From contig NEEC01000243.1 of assembly GCA_002189035.1 (NCBI GenBank), positions 1 through 49,235 of the forward strand: a stretch of DNA of 49,235 nucleotides. Direction: 5' to 3'. The DNA is from Utricularia gibba (taxonomy: Eukaryota > Streptophyta > Magnoliopsida > Lamiales > Lentibulariaceae). This document shows, piece by piece, positions 11,332-25,397 of this stretch; positions within the stretch are counted from its first letter, which is position 1, and the number at the start of each line of letters is the position of its first letter. The notes below the pieces were generated by a model. That model had not been told where the DNA came from, did no database searches, and worked only from the letters and a program-made list of their open reading frames with translations. The position numbers and the translations under genes are program-made.

Positions 11332-14300
11332 AGGATGTCATGAGCACCCAAAATGGTTTCTCAACCGCATGCTTTATATCTGAGGAGGCTCTCGTGGGGC
11401 AACGTATGTCGAGTCGAGCTCGGGCCCATAGTCATTTGTAGCTCGGCAAAAAACTTGATGCATTTCTTAACGTTGGTTTTAATTGGCTGCCTACATGGTT
11501 TCTCAAGGAAAAGCTTGTCGTTTTTGGCGGGTGATGTCGTTGTGAACTTCGTTCTGACCCAAGTCTGACTCCTTTGCCACATCGGGTCCTACTCGACGAA
11601 AATCGTGATGCACTTATTGAAGTTAGGATGTCATAAGCACCCAAAATGGTTTTCTCAACCGCATGCTTTATATCTGAGGAGGCGCTCTCGTGGGCAACGG
11701 TATCGAGAAGAGGTCGAGTCGAGCTCGGGCCCATAGTCATTTGTGCTCGGCAAAAAACTTGATGCATTTCTTAACGTTGGGTTTTAATTGGCTGCCTACA
11801 TGGTTTCTCAAGGAAAAGCTTGTCGTTTTTGGGCGGTGATGTCGTTGTGAACTTCGTTCTGACCCAAGGTTCGGTTGCCACATCGGGTCCTACTCGACGA
11901 AAATCGTGATGCACTTATTGAAGTTAGGATGTCATGAGCACCCAAAATGGTTTTCTCAACCGCATGCTTTATATTGAGGCGCTCTCGTGGGCAACGGTAT
12001 CGAGAAGGAGGTCGAGTCGAGCTCGGGCCCATAGTCATTTGTGCTCGGCAAAAAACTTGATGCATTTCTTAACGTTGGGTTTTAATTGGCTGCCTACATG
12101 GTTTCTCAAGGAAAAGCTTGTCGTTTTTGGGGTGATGTCGTTGTGAACTTCGTTCTGACCCAAGGTTCCTTTGCCACATCGGGTCCTACTCGACGAAAAT
12201 CGTGCTGCACTTATTGAAGTTAGGATGTCATGAGCACCCAAAATGGTTTTCTCAACCGCATGCTTTATATCTGAGGAGGCGCTCTCGTGGGGCAACGGTA
12301 TCGAGAAGAGGTCGAGTCGAGCTCGGGCCCATAGTCATTTGTGCTCGGCAAAAAACTTGATGCATTTCTTAACGTTGGGTTTTAATTGGCTGCCTACATG
12401 GTTTCTCAAGGAAAAGCTTGTCGTTTTTGGGCGGGTGATGTCGTTGTGAACTTCGTTCTGACCCAAGGTTCCTTTGCCACATCGGGTCCTACTCGACGAA
12501 AATCGTGCTGCACTTATTGAAGTTAGGATGTCATAGCACCCAAAATGGTTTTCTCAACCGCATGCTTTATATCTGAGGAGGCGCTCTCGTGGGCAACGGT
12601 ATCGAGAAGGAGGTCGAGTCGAGCTCGGGCCCATAGTCATTTGTGGCTCGGCAAAAAAACTTGATGCATTTCTTAACGTTGGGTTTTAATTGGCTGCCTA
12701 CATGGTTTCTCAAGGAAAAGCTTGTCGTTTTTGGGCGGGTGATGTCGTTGTGAACTTCGTTCTGACCCAAGGTTCCTGACTCCTTTGCCACATCGGGTCC
12801 TACTCGACGAAAATCGTGATGCACTTATTGAAGTTAGGATGTCATGAGCACCCAAAATGGTTTTCTCAACCGCATGCTTTATATCTGAGGAGGCGCTCTG
12901 GGCAACGGTATCGAGAAGGAGGTCGAGTCGAGCTCGGGCCCATAGTCATTTGTGGCTCGGCAAAAAACTTGATGCATTTCTTAACGTTGGGTTTTAATTG
13001 GCTGCCTACATGGTTTCTCAAGGAAAAGCTTGTCGTTTTTGGGCGGGTGATGTCGTTGTGAACTTCGTTCTGACCCAAGGTTCGGTCTGACTCCTTTGCC
13101 ACATCGGGTCCTACTCGACGAAAATCGTGATGCACTTATTGAAGTTAGGATGTCATGAGCACCCAAAATGGTTTTCTCAACCGCATGCTTTATATCTGAG
13201 GAGGCGCTCTCGTGGGCAACGGTATCGAGAAGGAGTCGAGTCGAGCTCGGGCCCATAGTCATTTGTGGCTCGGCAAAAAACTTGATGCATTTCTTAACGT
13301 TGGGTTTTAATTGGCTGCCTACATGGTTTCTCAAGGAAAAGCTTGTCGTTTTTGGGCGGGTGATGTCGTTGTGAACTTCGTTCTGACCCAAGGTTCGGTC
13401 TGACTCCTTTGCCACATCGGTCCTACTCGACGAAAATCGTGATGCACTTATTGAAGTTAGGATGTCAAAGCACCCAAAATGGTTTTCTCAACCGCATGCT
13501 TTATATCTGAGGAGGCGCTCTCGTGGGGCAACGGTATCGAGAAGGAGTCGAGTCGAGCTCGGCCCATAGTCATTTGTAGCTCGGCAAAAAACTTGATGCA
13601 TTTCTTAACGTTGGGTTTTAATTGGCTGCCTACATGGTTTCTCAAGGAAAAGCTTGTCGTTTTTGGGCGGTGATGTCGTTGTGAACTTCGTTCTGACCCA
13701 AGGTTCCTTTGCCACATCGGGTCCTACTCGACGAAAATCGTGCTGCACTTATTGAAGTTAGGATGTCATGAGCACCCAAAATGGTTTTCTCAACGCATGC
13801 TTTATATCTGAGGAGGCGCTCTCGTGGGGCAACGGTATCGAGAAGGAGGTCGAGTCGAGCTCGGGCCCATAGTCATTTGTGGCTCGGCAAAAAACTTGAT
13901 GCATTTCTTAACGTTGGGTTTTAATTGGCTGCCTACATGGTTTCTCAAGGAAAAGCTTGTCGTTTTTGGGCGGTGATGTCGTTGTGAACTTCGTTCTGAC
14001 CCAAGGTTCGGTCTGACTCCTTTGCCACATCGGGTCCTACTCGACGAAAATCGTGATGCACTTATTGAAGTTAGGATGTCATGAGCACCCAAAATGGTTT
14101 TCTCAACCGCATGCTTTATATCTGAGGAGGCGCTCTCGTGGGCAACGGTATCGAGAAGGAGGTCGAGTCGAGCTCGGGCCCATAGTCATTTGTAGCTCGG
14201 CAAAAAACTTGATGCATTTCTTAACGTTGGGTTTTAATTGGCTGCCTACATGGTTTCTCAAGGAAAAGCTTGTTTTTTGGCGGGTGATGTCGTTGTGAAC

Positions 14301-17300
14301 TTCGTTCTGACCCAAGGTTCCTTTGCCACATCGGGTCCTACTCGACGAAAATCGTGATGCACTTATTGAAGTTAGGATGTCATGAGCACCCAAAATGGTT
14401 TTCTCAACCGCATGCTTTATATCTGAGGAGGCGCTCTCGTGGGGCAACGGTCGAGAAGGAGGTCGAGTCGAGCTCGGGCCCATAGTCATTTGTGGCTCGG
14501 CAAAAAACTTGATGCATTTCTTAACGTTGGGTTTTAATTGGCTGCCTACATGGTTTCTCAAGGAAAAGCTTGTCGTTTTTGGGCGTGATGTCGTTGTGAA
14601 CTTCGTTCTGACCCAAGGTTCCTTTGCCACATCGGGTCCTACTCGACGAAAATCGTGATGCACTTATTGAAGTTAGGATGTCATAAGCACCCAAAATGGT
14701 TTTCTCAACCGCATGCTTTATATCTGAGGAGGCGCTCTCGTGGGGCAACGGTATCGAGAAGGAGGTCGAGTCGAGCTCGGCCCATAGTCATTTGTAGCTC
14801 GGCAAAAAAACTTGATGCATTTCTTAACGTTGGGTTTTAATTGGCTGCCTACATGGTTTCTCAAGGAAAAGCTTGTCGTTTTTGGGGGTGATGTCGTTGT
14901 GAACTTCGTTCTGACCCAAGGTTCGGTCTGACTCCTTTGCCACATCGGGTCCTACTCGACGAAAATCGTGATGCACTTATTGAAGTTAGGATGTCATGAG
15001 CACCCAAAATGTTTTCTCAACCGCATGCTTTATATCTGAGGAGGCGCTCTCGTGGGCAACGGTATCGAGAAGGAGGTCGAGTCGAGCTCGGCCCATAGTC
15101 ATTTGTAGCTCGGCAAAAAACTTGATGCATTTCTTAACGTTGGGTTTTAATTGGCTGCCTACATGGTTTCTCAAGAAAAGCTTGTCGTTTTTGGGCGGGT
15201 GATGTCGTTGTGAACTTCGTTCTGACCCAAGGTTCGGTCTGACTCCTTTGCACATCGGGTCCTACTCGACGAAAATCGTGATGCACTTATTGAAGTTAGG
15301 ATGTCATAAGCACCCAAAATGGTTTTCTCAACCGCATGCTTTATATCTGAGGAGGCGCTCTCGTGGGGCAACGGTATCGAGAAGGAGGTCGAGTCGAGCT
15401 CGGCCCATAGTCATTTGTGGCTCGGCAAAAAACTTGATGCATTTCTTAACGTTGGGTTTTAATTGGCTGCCTACATGGTTTCTCAAGGAAAAGCTTGTCG
15501 TTTTTGGGCGGGTGATGTCGTTGTGAACTTCGTTCTGACCCAAGGTTCGGTCTGACTCCTTTGCCACATCGGGTCCTACTCGACGAAAATCGTGATGCAC
15601 TTATTGAAGTTAGGATGTCATGAGCACCCAAAATGGTTTTCTCAACCGCATGCTTTATATCTGAGGAGGCGCTCTCGTGGGCAACGGTATCGAGAAGGAG
15701 GTCGAGTCGAGCTCGGGCCCATAGTCATTTGTAGCTCGGCAAAAAACTTGATGCATTTCTTAACGTTGGGTTTTAATTGGCTGCCTACATGGTTTCTCAA
15801 GGAAAAGCTTGTCGTTTTTGGGCGGGTGATGTCGTTGTGAACTTCGTTCTGACCCAAGGTTCGGTCTGACTCCTTTGCCACATCGGGTCCTACTCGACGA
15901 AAATCGTGATGCACTTATTGAAGTTAGGATGTCATGAGCACCCAAAATGGTTTTCTCAACCGCATGCTTTATATCTGAGGAGCGCTCTCGTGGGGCAACG
16001 GTATCGAGAAGGAGGTCGAGTCGAGCTCGGCCCATAGTCATTTGTAGCTCGGCAAAAAACTTGATGCATTTCTTAACGTTGGTTTTAATTGGCTGCCTAC
16101 ATGGTTTCTCAAGGAAAAGCTTGTCGTTTTTGGCGGTGATGTCGTTGTGAACTTCGTTCTGACCCAAGGTTCGGTCTGACTCCTTTGCCACATCGGGTCC
16201 TACTCGACGAAAATCGTGATGCACTTATTGAAGTTAGGATGTCATGAGCACCCAAAATGGTTTTCTCAACCGCATGCTTTATATCTGAGGAGGCGCTCTC
16301 GTGGGGCAACGGTATCGAGAAGGAGGTCGAGTCGAGCTCGGGCCCATAGTCATTTGTAGCTCGGCAAAAAACTTGATGCATTTCTTAACGTTGGTTTTAA
16401 TTGGCTGCCTACATGGTTTCTCAAGGAAAAGCTTGTCGTTTTGGCGGTGATGTCGTTGTGAACTTCGTTCTGACCCAAGGTTCCTTTGCCACATCGGTCC
16501 TACTCGACGAAAATCGTGATGCACTTATTGAAGTTAGGATGTCATGAGCACCCAAAATGGTTTTCTCAACCGCATGCTTTATATTTGAGGAGGCGCTCTC
16601 GTGGGCAACGGTATCGAGAAGGAGGTCGAGTCGAGCTCGGGCCCATAGTCATTTGTAGCTCGGCAAAAAACTTGATGCATTTCTTAACGTTGGGTTTTAA
16701 TTGGCTGCCTACATTTTCTCAAGGAAAAGCTTGTCGTTTTTGGGCGGTGATGTCGTTGTGAACTTCGTTCTGACCCAAGGTTCCTTTGCCACATCGGTCC
16801 TACTCGACGAAAATCGTGCTGCACTTATTGAAGTTAGGATGTCATGAGCACCCAAAATGGTTTTCTCAACCGCATGCTTTATATCTGAGGAGGCGCTCTC
16901 GTGGGCAACGGTATCGAGAAGGAGGTCGAGTCGAGCTCGGGCCCATAGTCATTTGTAGCTCGGCAAAAAACTTGATGCATTTCTTAACGTTGGTTTTAAT
17001 TGGCTGCCTACATGGTTTCTCAAGGAAAAGCTTGTCGTTTTTGGGCGGGTGATGTCGTTGTGAACTTCGTTCTGACCCAAGGTTCCTTTGCCACATCGGG
17101 TCCTACTCGACGAAAATCGTGATGCACTTATTGAAGTTAGGATGTCATGCACCCAAAATGGTTTTCTCAACCGCATGCTTATATTCTGAGGAGGCGCTCT
17201 CGTGGGGCAACGGTATCGAGAAGGAGTCGAGTCGAGCTCGGGCCATAGTCATTTGTAGCTCGGCAAAAAACTTGATGCATTTCTTAACGTTGGGTTTTAA

Positions 17301-20300
17301 TTGGCTGCCTACATGGTTTCTCAAGGAAAAGCTTGTCGTTTTTGGGCGGGTGATGTCGTTGTGAACTTCGTTCTGACCCAAGGTCTGACTCCTTTGCCAC
17401 ATCGGGTCCTACTCGACGAAAATCGTGATGCACTTATTGAAGTTAGGATGTCATGAGCACCCAAAATGGTTTCTCAACCGCATGCTTTATATCTGAGAGG
17501 CGCTCTCGTGGCAACGGTATCGAGAAGGAGGTCGAGTCGAGCTCGGGCCCATAGTCATTTGTGGCTCGGCAAAAAACTTGATGCATTTCTTAACGTTGGG
17601 TTTTAATTGGCTGCCTACATGGTTTCTCAAGGAAAAGCTTGTCGTTTTTGGGCGGTGATGTCGTTGTGAACTTCGTTCTGACCCAAGGTTCGGTCTGACT
17701 CCTTTGCCACATCGGGTCCTACTCGACGAAAATCGTGATGCACTTATTGAAGTTAGGATGTCATGAGCACCCAAAATGGTTTTCTCAACCGCATGCTTTA
17801 TATCTGAGGAGGCGCTCTCGTGGGCAACGGTATCGAGAGGAGGTCGAGTCGAGCTCGGGCCCATAGTCATTTGTAGCTCGGCAAAAAACTTGATGCATTT
17901 CTTAACGTTGGTTTTAATTGGCTGCCTACATGGTTTCTCAAGGAAAAGCTTGTCGTTTTTGGCGGGTGATGTCGTTGTGAACTTCGTTCTGACCCAAGGT
18001 TCCTTTGCCACATCGGGTCCTACTCGACGAAAATCGTGATGCACTTATTGAAGTTAGGATGTCATGAGCACCCAAAATGGTTTTCTCAACCGCATGCTTT
18101 ATATCTGAGGAGGCGCTCTCGTGGGCAACGGTATCGAGAAGGAGGTCGAGTCGAGCTCGGGCCCATAGTCATTTGTAGCTCGGCAAAAAACTTGATGCAT
18201 TTCTTAACGTTGGGTTTTAATTGGCTGCCTACATGGTTTCTCAAGGAAAAGCTTGTCGTTTTTGGCGGGTGATGTCGTTGTGAACTTCGTTCTGACCCAA
18301 GGTTCGGTCTGACTCCTTTGCCACATCGGGTCCTACTCGACGAAAATCGTGATGCACTTATTGAAGTTAGGATGTCATGAGCACCCAAAATGGTTTTCTC
18401 AACCGCATGCTTTATATCTGAGGAGGCGCTCTCGTGGGGCAACGGTATCGAGAAGGAGGTCGAGTCGAGCTCGGCCCATAGTCATTTGTGGCTCGGCAAA
18501 AAACTTGATGCATTTCTTAACGTTGGGTTTTAATTGGCTGCCTACATGGTTTCTCAAGGAAAAGCTTGTCGTTTTTGGCGGGTGATGTCGTTGTGAACTT
18601 CGTTCTGACCCAAGGTTCGGTCTGACTCCTTTGCCACATCGGGTCCTACTCGACGAAAATCGTGATGCACTTATTGAAGTTAGGATGTCATAAGCACCCA
18701 AAATGGTTTTCTCAACCGCATGCTTTATATCTGAGGAGGCGCTCTCGTGGGGCAACGGTATCGAGAAGGAGGTCGAGTCGAGCTCGGGCCCATAGTCATT
18801 TGTAGCTCGGCAAAAAACTTGATGCATTTCTTAACGTTGGTTTTAATTGGCTGCCTACATGGTTTCTCAAGGAAAAGCTTGTCGTTTTGGCGGTGATGTC
18901 GTTGTGAACTTTCTGACCCAAGGTTCCTTTGCCACATCGGGTCCTACTCGACGAAAATCGTGCTGCACTTATTGAAGTTAGGATGTCATGAGCACCCAAA
19001 ATGGTTTTCTCAACCGCATGCTTTATATTGAGGAGCGCTCTCGTGGGCAACGGTATCGAGAAGGAGGTCGAGTCGAGCTCGGCCCATAGTCATTTGTTCG
19101 GCAAAAAACTTGATGCATTTCTTAACGTTGGGTTTTAATTGGCTGCCTACATGGTTTCTCAAGGAAAAGCTTGTCGTTTTTGGGCGGTGATGTCGTTGTG
19201 AACTTCGTTCTGACCCAAGGTTCGGTCTGACTCCTTTGCCACATCGGGTCCTACTCGACGAAAATCGTGATGCACTTATTGAAGTTAGGATGTCATAGCA
19301 CCCAAAATGGTTTTCTCAACCGCATGCTTTATATCTGAGGAGGCTCTCTCGTGGGCAACGGTATCGAGAAGGAGTCGAGTCGAGCTCGGGCCCATAGTCA
19401 TTTGTAGCTCGGCAAAAAACTTGATGCATTTCTTAACGTTGGGTTTTAATTGGCTGCCTACATGGTTTCTCAAGGAAAAGCTTGTCGTTTTGGCGGGTGA
19501 TGTCGTTGTGAACTTCGTTCTGACCAAGGTTCCTTTGCCACATCGGTCCTACTCGACGAAAATCGTGATGCACTTATTGAAGTTAGGATGTCATGAGCAC
19601 CCAAAATGGTTTTCTCAACCGCATGCTTTATATCTGAGGAGGCGCTCTCGTGGGCAACGGTATCGAGAAGGAGGTCGAGTCGAGCTCGGGCCCATAGTCA
19701 TTTGTGGCTCGGCAAAAAACTTGATGCATTTCTTAACGTTGGGTTTTAATTGGCTGCCTACATGGTTTCTCAAGGAAAAGCTTGTCGTTTTTGGCGGGTG
19801 ATGTCGTTGTGAACTTCGTTCTGACCCAACTTCCTTTGCCACATCGGGTCCTACTCGACGAAAATCGTGATGCACTTATTGAAGTTAGGATGTCATAAGC
19901 ACCCAAAATGGTTTTCTCAACCGCATGCTTTATATCTGAGGAGGCGCTCTCGTGGGGCAACGGTATCGAGAAGGAGGTCGAGTCGAGCTCGGCCCATAGT
20001 CATTTGTAGCTCGGCAAAAAACTTGATGCATTCTTAACGTTGGGTTTTAATTGGCTGCCTACATGGTTTCTCAAGGAAAAGCTTGTCGTTTTTGGGCGGT
20101 GATGTCGTTGTGAACTTCGTTCTGACCCAAGGTTCGGTCTGACTCCTTTGCCACATCGGGTCCTACTCGACGAAAATCGTGATGCACTTATTGAAGTTAG
20201 GATGTCATGAGCACCCAAAATGGTTTTCTCAACCGCATGCTTTATATCTGAGGAGGCGCTCTCGTGGGCAACGTATCGAGAAGGAGGTCGAGTCGAGCTC

Positions 20301-23300
20301 GGGCCCATAGTCATTTGTAGCTCGGCAAAAAACTTGATGCATTTCTTAACGTTGGGTTTTAATTGGCTGCCTACATGGTTTCTCAAGGAAAAGCTTGTCG
20401 TTTTTGGCGGGTGATGTCGTTGTGAACTTCGTTCTGACCCAAGGTTCGGTCTGACTCCTTTGCCACATCGGTCCTACTCGACGAAAATCGTGATGCACTT
20501 ATTGAAGTTAGGATGTCATGAGCACCCAAAATGGTTTTCTCAACCGCATGCTTTATATCTGAGGAGGCGCTCTCGTGGGGCAACGGTATCGAAAGGAGGT
20601 CGAGTCGAGCTCGGGCCCATAGTCAGCTCGGCAAAAAACTTGATGCATTTCTTAACGTTGGGTTTTAATTGGCTGCCTACATGGTTTCTCAAGGAAAAGC
20701 TTGTCGTTTTTTGGCGGTGATGTCGTTGTGAACTTCGTTCTGACCCAAGGTTGGTCTGACTCCTTTGCCACATCGGTCCTACTCGACGAAAATCGTGATG
20801 CACTTATTGAAGTTAGGATGTCATGAGCACCCAAAATGGTTTTCTCAACCGCATGCTTTATATTGAGGAGGCGCTCTCGTGGGCAACGGTATCGAGAAGA
20901 GGTCGAGTCGAGCTCGGGCCATAGTCATTTGTAGCTCGGCAAAAAACTTGATGCATTTCTTAACGTTGGTTTTAATTGGCTGCCTACATGGTTTCTCAAG
21001 GAAAAGCTTGTCGTTTTTGGGCGGGTGATGTCGTTGTGAACTTCGTTCTGACCCAAGGTTCCTTTGCCACATCGGGTCCTACTCGACGAAAATCGTGATG
21101 CACTTATTGAAGTTAGGATGTCATGAGCACCCAAAATGGTTTTCTCAACCGCATGCTTTATATCTGAGGAGCGCTCTCGTGGCAACGGTATCGAGAAGGA
21201 GGTCGAGTCGAGCTCGGGCCCATAGTCATTTGTGGCTCGGCAAAAAAACTTGATGCATTTCTTAACGTTGGGTTTTAATTGGCTGCCTACATGGTTTCTC
21301 AAGGAAAAGCTTGTCGTTTTTGGGCGGTGATGTCGTTGTGAACTTCGTTCTGACCCAATCCTTTGCCACATCGGGTCCTACTCGACGAAAATCGTGATGC
21401 ACTTATTGAAGTTAGGATGTCATGAGCACCCAAAATGGTTTTCTCAACCGCATGCTTTATATCTGAGGAGGCGCTCTCGTGGGCAACGGTATCGAGAAGG
21501 AGGTCGAGTCGAGCTCGGGCCCATAGTCATTTGTGGCTCGGCAAAAAACTTGATGCATTTCTTAACGTTGGGTTTTAATTGGCTGCCTACATGGTTTCTC
21601 AAGGAAAAGCTTGTCGTTTTTGGCGGTGATGTCGTTGTGAACTTCGTTCTGACCCTCCTTTGCCACATCGGGTCCTACTCGACGAAAATCGTGATGCACT
21701 TATTGAAGTTAGGATGTCATAAGCACCCAAAATGGTTTTCTCAACCGCATGCTTTATATCTGAGGAGGCGCTCTCGTGGGGCAACGGTATCGAAGGAGGT
21801 CGAGTCGAGCTCGGCCCATAGTCATTGGCTCGGCAAAAAACTTGATGCATTTCTTAACGTTGGGTTTTAATTGGCTGCCTACATGGTTTCTCAAGGAAAA
21901 GCTTGTCGTTTTTGGCGGGTGATGTCGTTGTGAACTTCGTTCTGACCCAAGGTTCGGTCTGACTCCTTTGCCACATCGGGTCCTACTCGACGAAAATCGT
22001 GATGCACTTATTGAAGTTAGGATGTCATGAGCACCCAAAATGGTTTTCTCAACCGCATGCTTTATATCTGAGGAGGCGCTCTCGTGGGCAACGGTATCGA
22101 GAAGGAGGTCGAGTCGAGCTCGGGCCCATAGTCATTTGTAGCTCGGCAAAAAACTTGATGCATTTCTTAACGTTGGTTTTAATTGGCTGCCTACATGGTT
22201 TCTCAAGGAAAAGCTTGTCGTTTTTGGGCGGTGATGTCGTTGTGAACTTCGTTCTGACCCAAGGTCTGACTCCTTTGCCACATCGGGTCCTACTCGACGA
22301 AAATCGTGATGCACTTATTGAAGTTAGGATGTCATGAGCACCCAAAATGGTTTTCTCAACCGCATGCTTTATATCTGAGGAGGCGCTCTCGTGGGCAACG
22401 GTATCGAAAGGAGGTCGAGTCGAGCTCGGGCCCATAGTCATTTGTAGCTCGGCAAAAAACTTGATGCATTTCTTAACGTTGGGTTTTAATTGGCTGCCTA
22501 CATGGTTTCTCAAGGAAAAGCTTGTCGTTTTTGGGCGGTGATGTCGTTGTGAACTTCGTTCTGACCCAAGGTTCGGTCTGACTCCTTTGCCACATCGGGT
22601 CCTACTCGACGAAAATCGTGATGCACTTATTGAAGTTAGGATGTCATGAGCACCCAAAATGGTTTTCTCAACCGCATGCTTTATATCTGAGGAGGCGCTC
22701 TCGTGGGGCAACGGTATCGAGAAGGAGGTCGAGTCGAGCTCGGGCCCATAGTCATTTGGCTCGGCAAAAAACTTGATGCATTTCTTAACGTTGGGTTTTA
22801 ATTGGCTGCCTACATGGTTTCTCAAGGAAAAGCTTGTCGTTTTTGGGCGGGTGATGTCGTTGTGAACTTTCTGACCCAAGGTTCGGTCTGACTCCTTTGC
22901 CACATCGGGTCCTACTCGACGAAAATCGTGATGCACTTATTGAAGTTAGGATGTCATGAGCACCCAAAATGGTTTTCTCAACCATGCTTTATATCTGAGA
23001 GGCGCTCTCGTGGGCAACGGTATCGAGAGGAGGTCGAGTCGAGCTCGGGCCCATAGTCATTTGTAGCTCGGCAAAAAACTTGATGCATTTCTTAACGTTG
23101 GGTTTTAATTGGCTGCCTACATGGTTTCTCAAGGAAAAGCTTGTCGTTTTTGGCGGTGATGTCGTTGTGAACTTCGTTCTGACCCAAGGTTCCTTTGCCA
23201 CATCGGGTCCTACTCGACGAAAATCGTGATGCACTTATTGAAGTTAGGATGTCATGAGCACCCAAAATGGTTTTCTCAACCGCATGCTTTATATTGAGGA

Positions 23301-25397
23301 GGCGCTCTCGTGGGCAACGGTATCGAGAGGAGGTCGAGTCGAGCTCGGCCCATAGTCATTTGTAGCTCGGCAAAAAACTTGATGCATTTCTTAACGTTGG
23401 GTTTTAATTGGCTGCCTACATGGTTTCTCAAGGAAAAGCTTGTCGTTTTTGGCTTCGTTGTGAACTTCGTTCTGACCCAAGGTTCGGTCTGACTCCTTTG
23501 CCACATCGGGTCCTACTCGACGAAAATCGTGATGCACTTATTGAAGTTAGGATGTCATGAGCACCCAAAATGGTTTTCTCAACCGCATGCTTTATATCTG
23601 AGGAGGCGCTCTCGTGGGCAACGGTATCGAGAAGGAGGTCGAGTCGAGCTCGGGCCCATAGTCATTTGTAGCTCGGCAAAAAACTTGATGCATTTCTTAA
23701 CGTTGGGTTTTAATTGGCTGCCTACATGGTTTCTCAAGGAAAAGCTTGTCGTTTTTGGGCGGTGATGTCGTTGTGAACTTCGTTCTGACCCAAGGTTCCT
23801 TTGCCACATCGGGTCCTACTCGACGAAAATCGTGCTGCACTTATTGAAGTTAGGATGTCATGAGCACCCAAAATGGTTTTCTCAACCGCATGCTTTATAT
23901 CTGAGGAGGCGCTCTCGTGGGGCAACGGTATCGAGAAGGAGGTCGAGTCGAGCTCGGGCCCATAGTCATTTGTGCTCGGCAAAAAACTTGATGCATTTCT
24001 TAACGTTGGGTTTTAATTGGCTGCCTACATGGTTTCTCAAGGAAAAGCTTGTCGTTTTTGGCGGGTGATGTCGTTGTGAACTTCGTTCTGACCCAAGGTT
24101 CCTTTGCCACATCGGGTCCTACTCGACGAAAATCGTGATGCACTTATTGAAGTTAGGATGTCATAAGCACCCAAAATGGTTTTCTCAACCGCATGCTTTA
24201 TATCTGAGAGGCGCTCTCGTGGGCAACGGTATCGAGAAGGAGGTCGAGTCGAGCTCGGCCCATAGTCATTTGTAGCTCGGCAAAAAACTTGATGCATTTC
24301 TTAACGTTGGTTTTAATTGGCTGCCTACATGGTTTCTCAAGGAAAAGCTTGTCGTTTTTGGGCGGTGATGTCGTTTGTGAACTTCGTTCTGACCCAAGTT
24401 CGGTCTGACTCCTTTGCCACATCGGGTCCTACTCGACGAAAATCGTGATGCACTTATTGAAGTTAGGATGTCATGAGCACCCAAAATGGTTTTCTCAACC
24501 GCATGCTTTATATCTGAGGAGGCGCTCTCGTGGGGCAACGGTATCGAGAAGGAGGTCGAGTCGAGCTCGGGCCCATAGTCATTTGTGGCTCGGCAAAAAA
24601 CTTGATGCATTTCTTAACGTTGGTTTTAATTGGCTGCCTACATGGTTTCTCAAGGAAAAGCTTGTCGTTTTTGGGCGGGTGATGTCGTTGTGAACTTCGT
24701 TCTGACCCAAGGGTCTGACTCCTTTGCCACATCGGGTCCTACTCGACGAAAATCGTGATGCACTTATTGAAGTTAGGATGTCATAGCACCCAAAATGGTT
24801 TTCTCAACCGCATGCTTTATATCTGAGGAGGCGCTCTCGTGGGGCAACGGTATCGAGAAGAGGTCGAGTCGAGCTCGGGCCCATAGTCATTTGTAGCTCG
24901 GCAAAAAACTTGATGCATTTCTTAACGTTGGGTTTTAATTGGCTGCCTACATGGTTTCTCAAGGAAAAGCTTGTCGTTTTTGGGCGGTGATGTCGTTGTG
25001 AACTTCGTTCTGACCCAAGGTTCGGTCTGACTCCTTTGCCACATCGGGTCCTACTCGACGAAAATCGTGATGCACTTATTGAAGTTAGGATGTCATGAGC
25101 ACCCAAAATGGTTTTCTCAACCGCATGCTTTATATCTGAGGAGGCGCTCTCGTGGGGCAACGGTATCGAGAAGGAGGTCGAGTCGAGCTCGGGCCCATAG
25201 TCATTTGTAGCTCGGCAAAAACTTGATGCATTTCTTAACGTTGGTTTTAATTGGCTGCCTACATGTTTCTCAAGGAAAAGCTTGTCGTTTTTGGGCGGGT
25301 GATGTCGTTGTGAACTTCGTTCTGACCCAAGGTTCGGTCTGACTCCTTTGCCACATCGGGTCCTACTCGACGAAATCGTGCTGCACTTATTGAAGTT
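11332..25397 (+). repeat. Array block 3: most regular stretch, GTGATG/TGTAGCTC type
   Basis: Copies start at 11332, 11625, 11926, 12222, 12525, 12836, 13147, 13459, 13760, 14073, 14374, 14675, 14988, 15298, 15612, 15926, 16236, 16536, 16836, 17139, 17445, 17755, 18056, 18369, 18682, 18980, 19287, 19585, 19887, 20199, 20510, 20815, 21115, 21414, 21711, 22019, 22326, 22638, 22948, 23246, 23549, 23852, 24155, 24465, 24775 and 25087. From 14073 to 24155 all junctions read GTGATGCAC except those entering 16836, 18980 and 23852. TGTAGCTCGG is the commonest form at 121-128. Full and 10-bp-deleted tails are mixed without an obvious order. An 888-base open frame on the minus strand at 22049-22936 arises only because adjacent copies happen to keep frame. 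Confidence 0.95.

Noticed and set aside
22049-22936. Minus-strand open reading frame of 295 codons, the longest in the window
   Set aside because: It spans nearly three repeat copies and its peptide is the same ~100-residue string repeated. It stays open only because these copies keep a common frame; neighbouring copies break it with 1-bp indels. No start context, codon pattern or protein family supports it.
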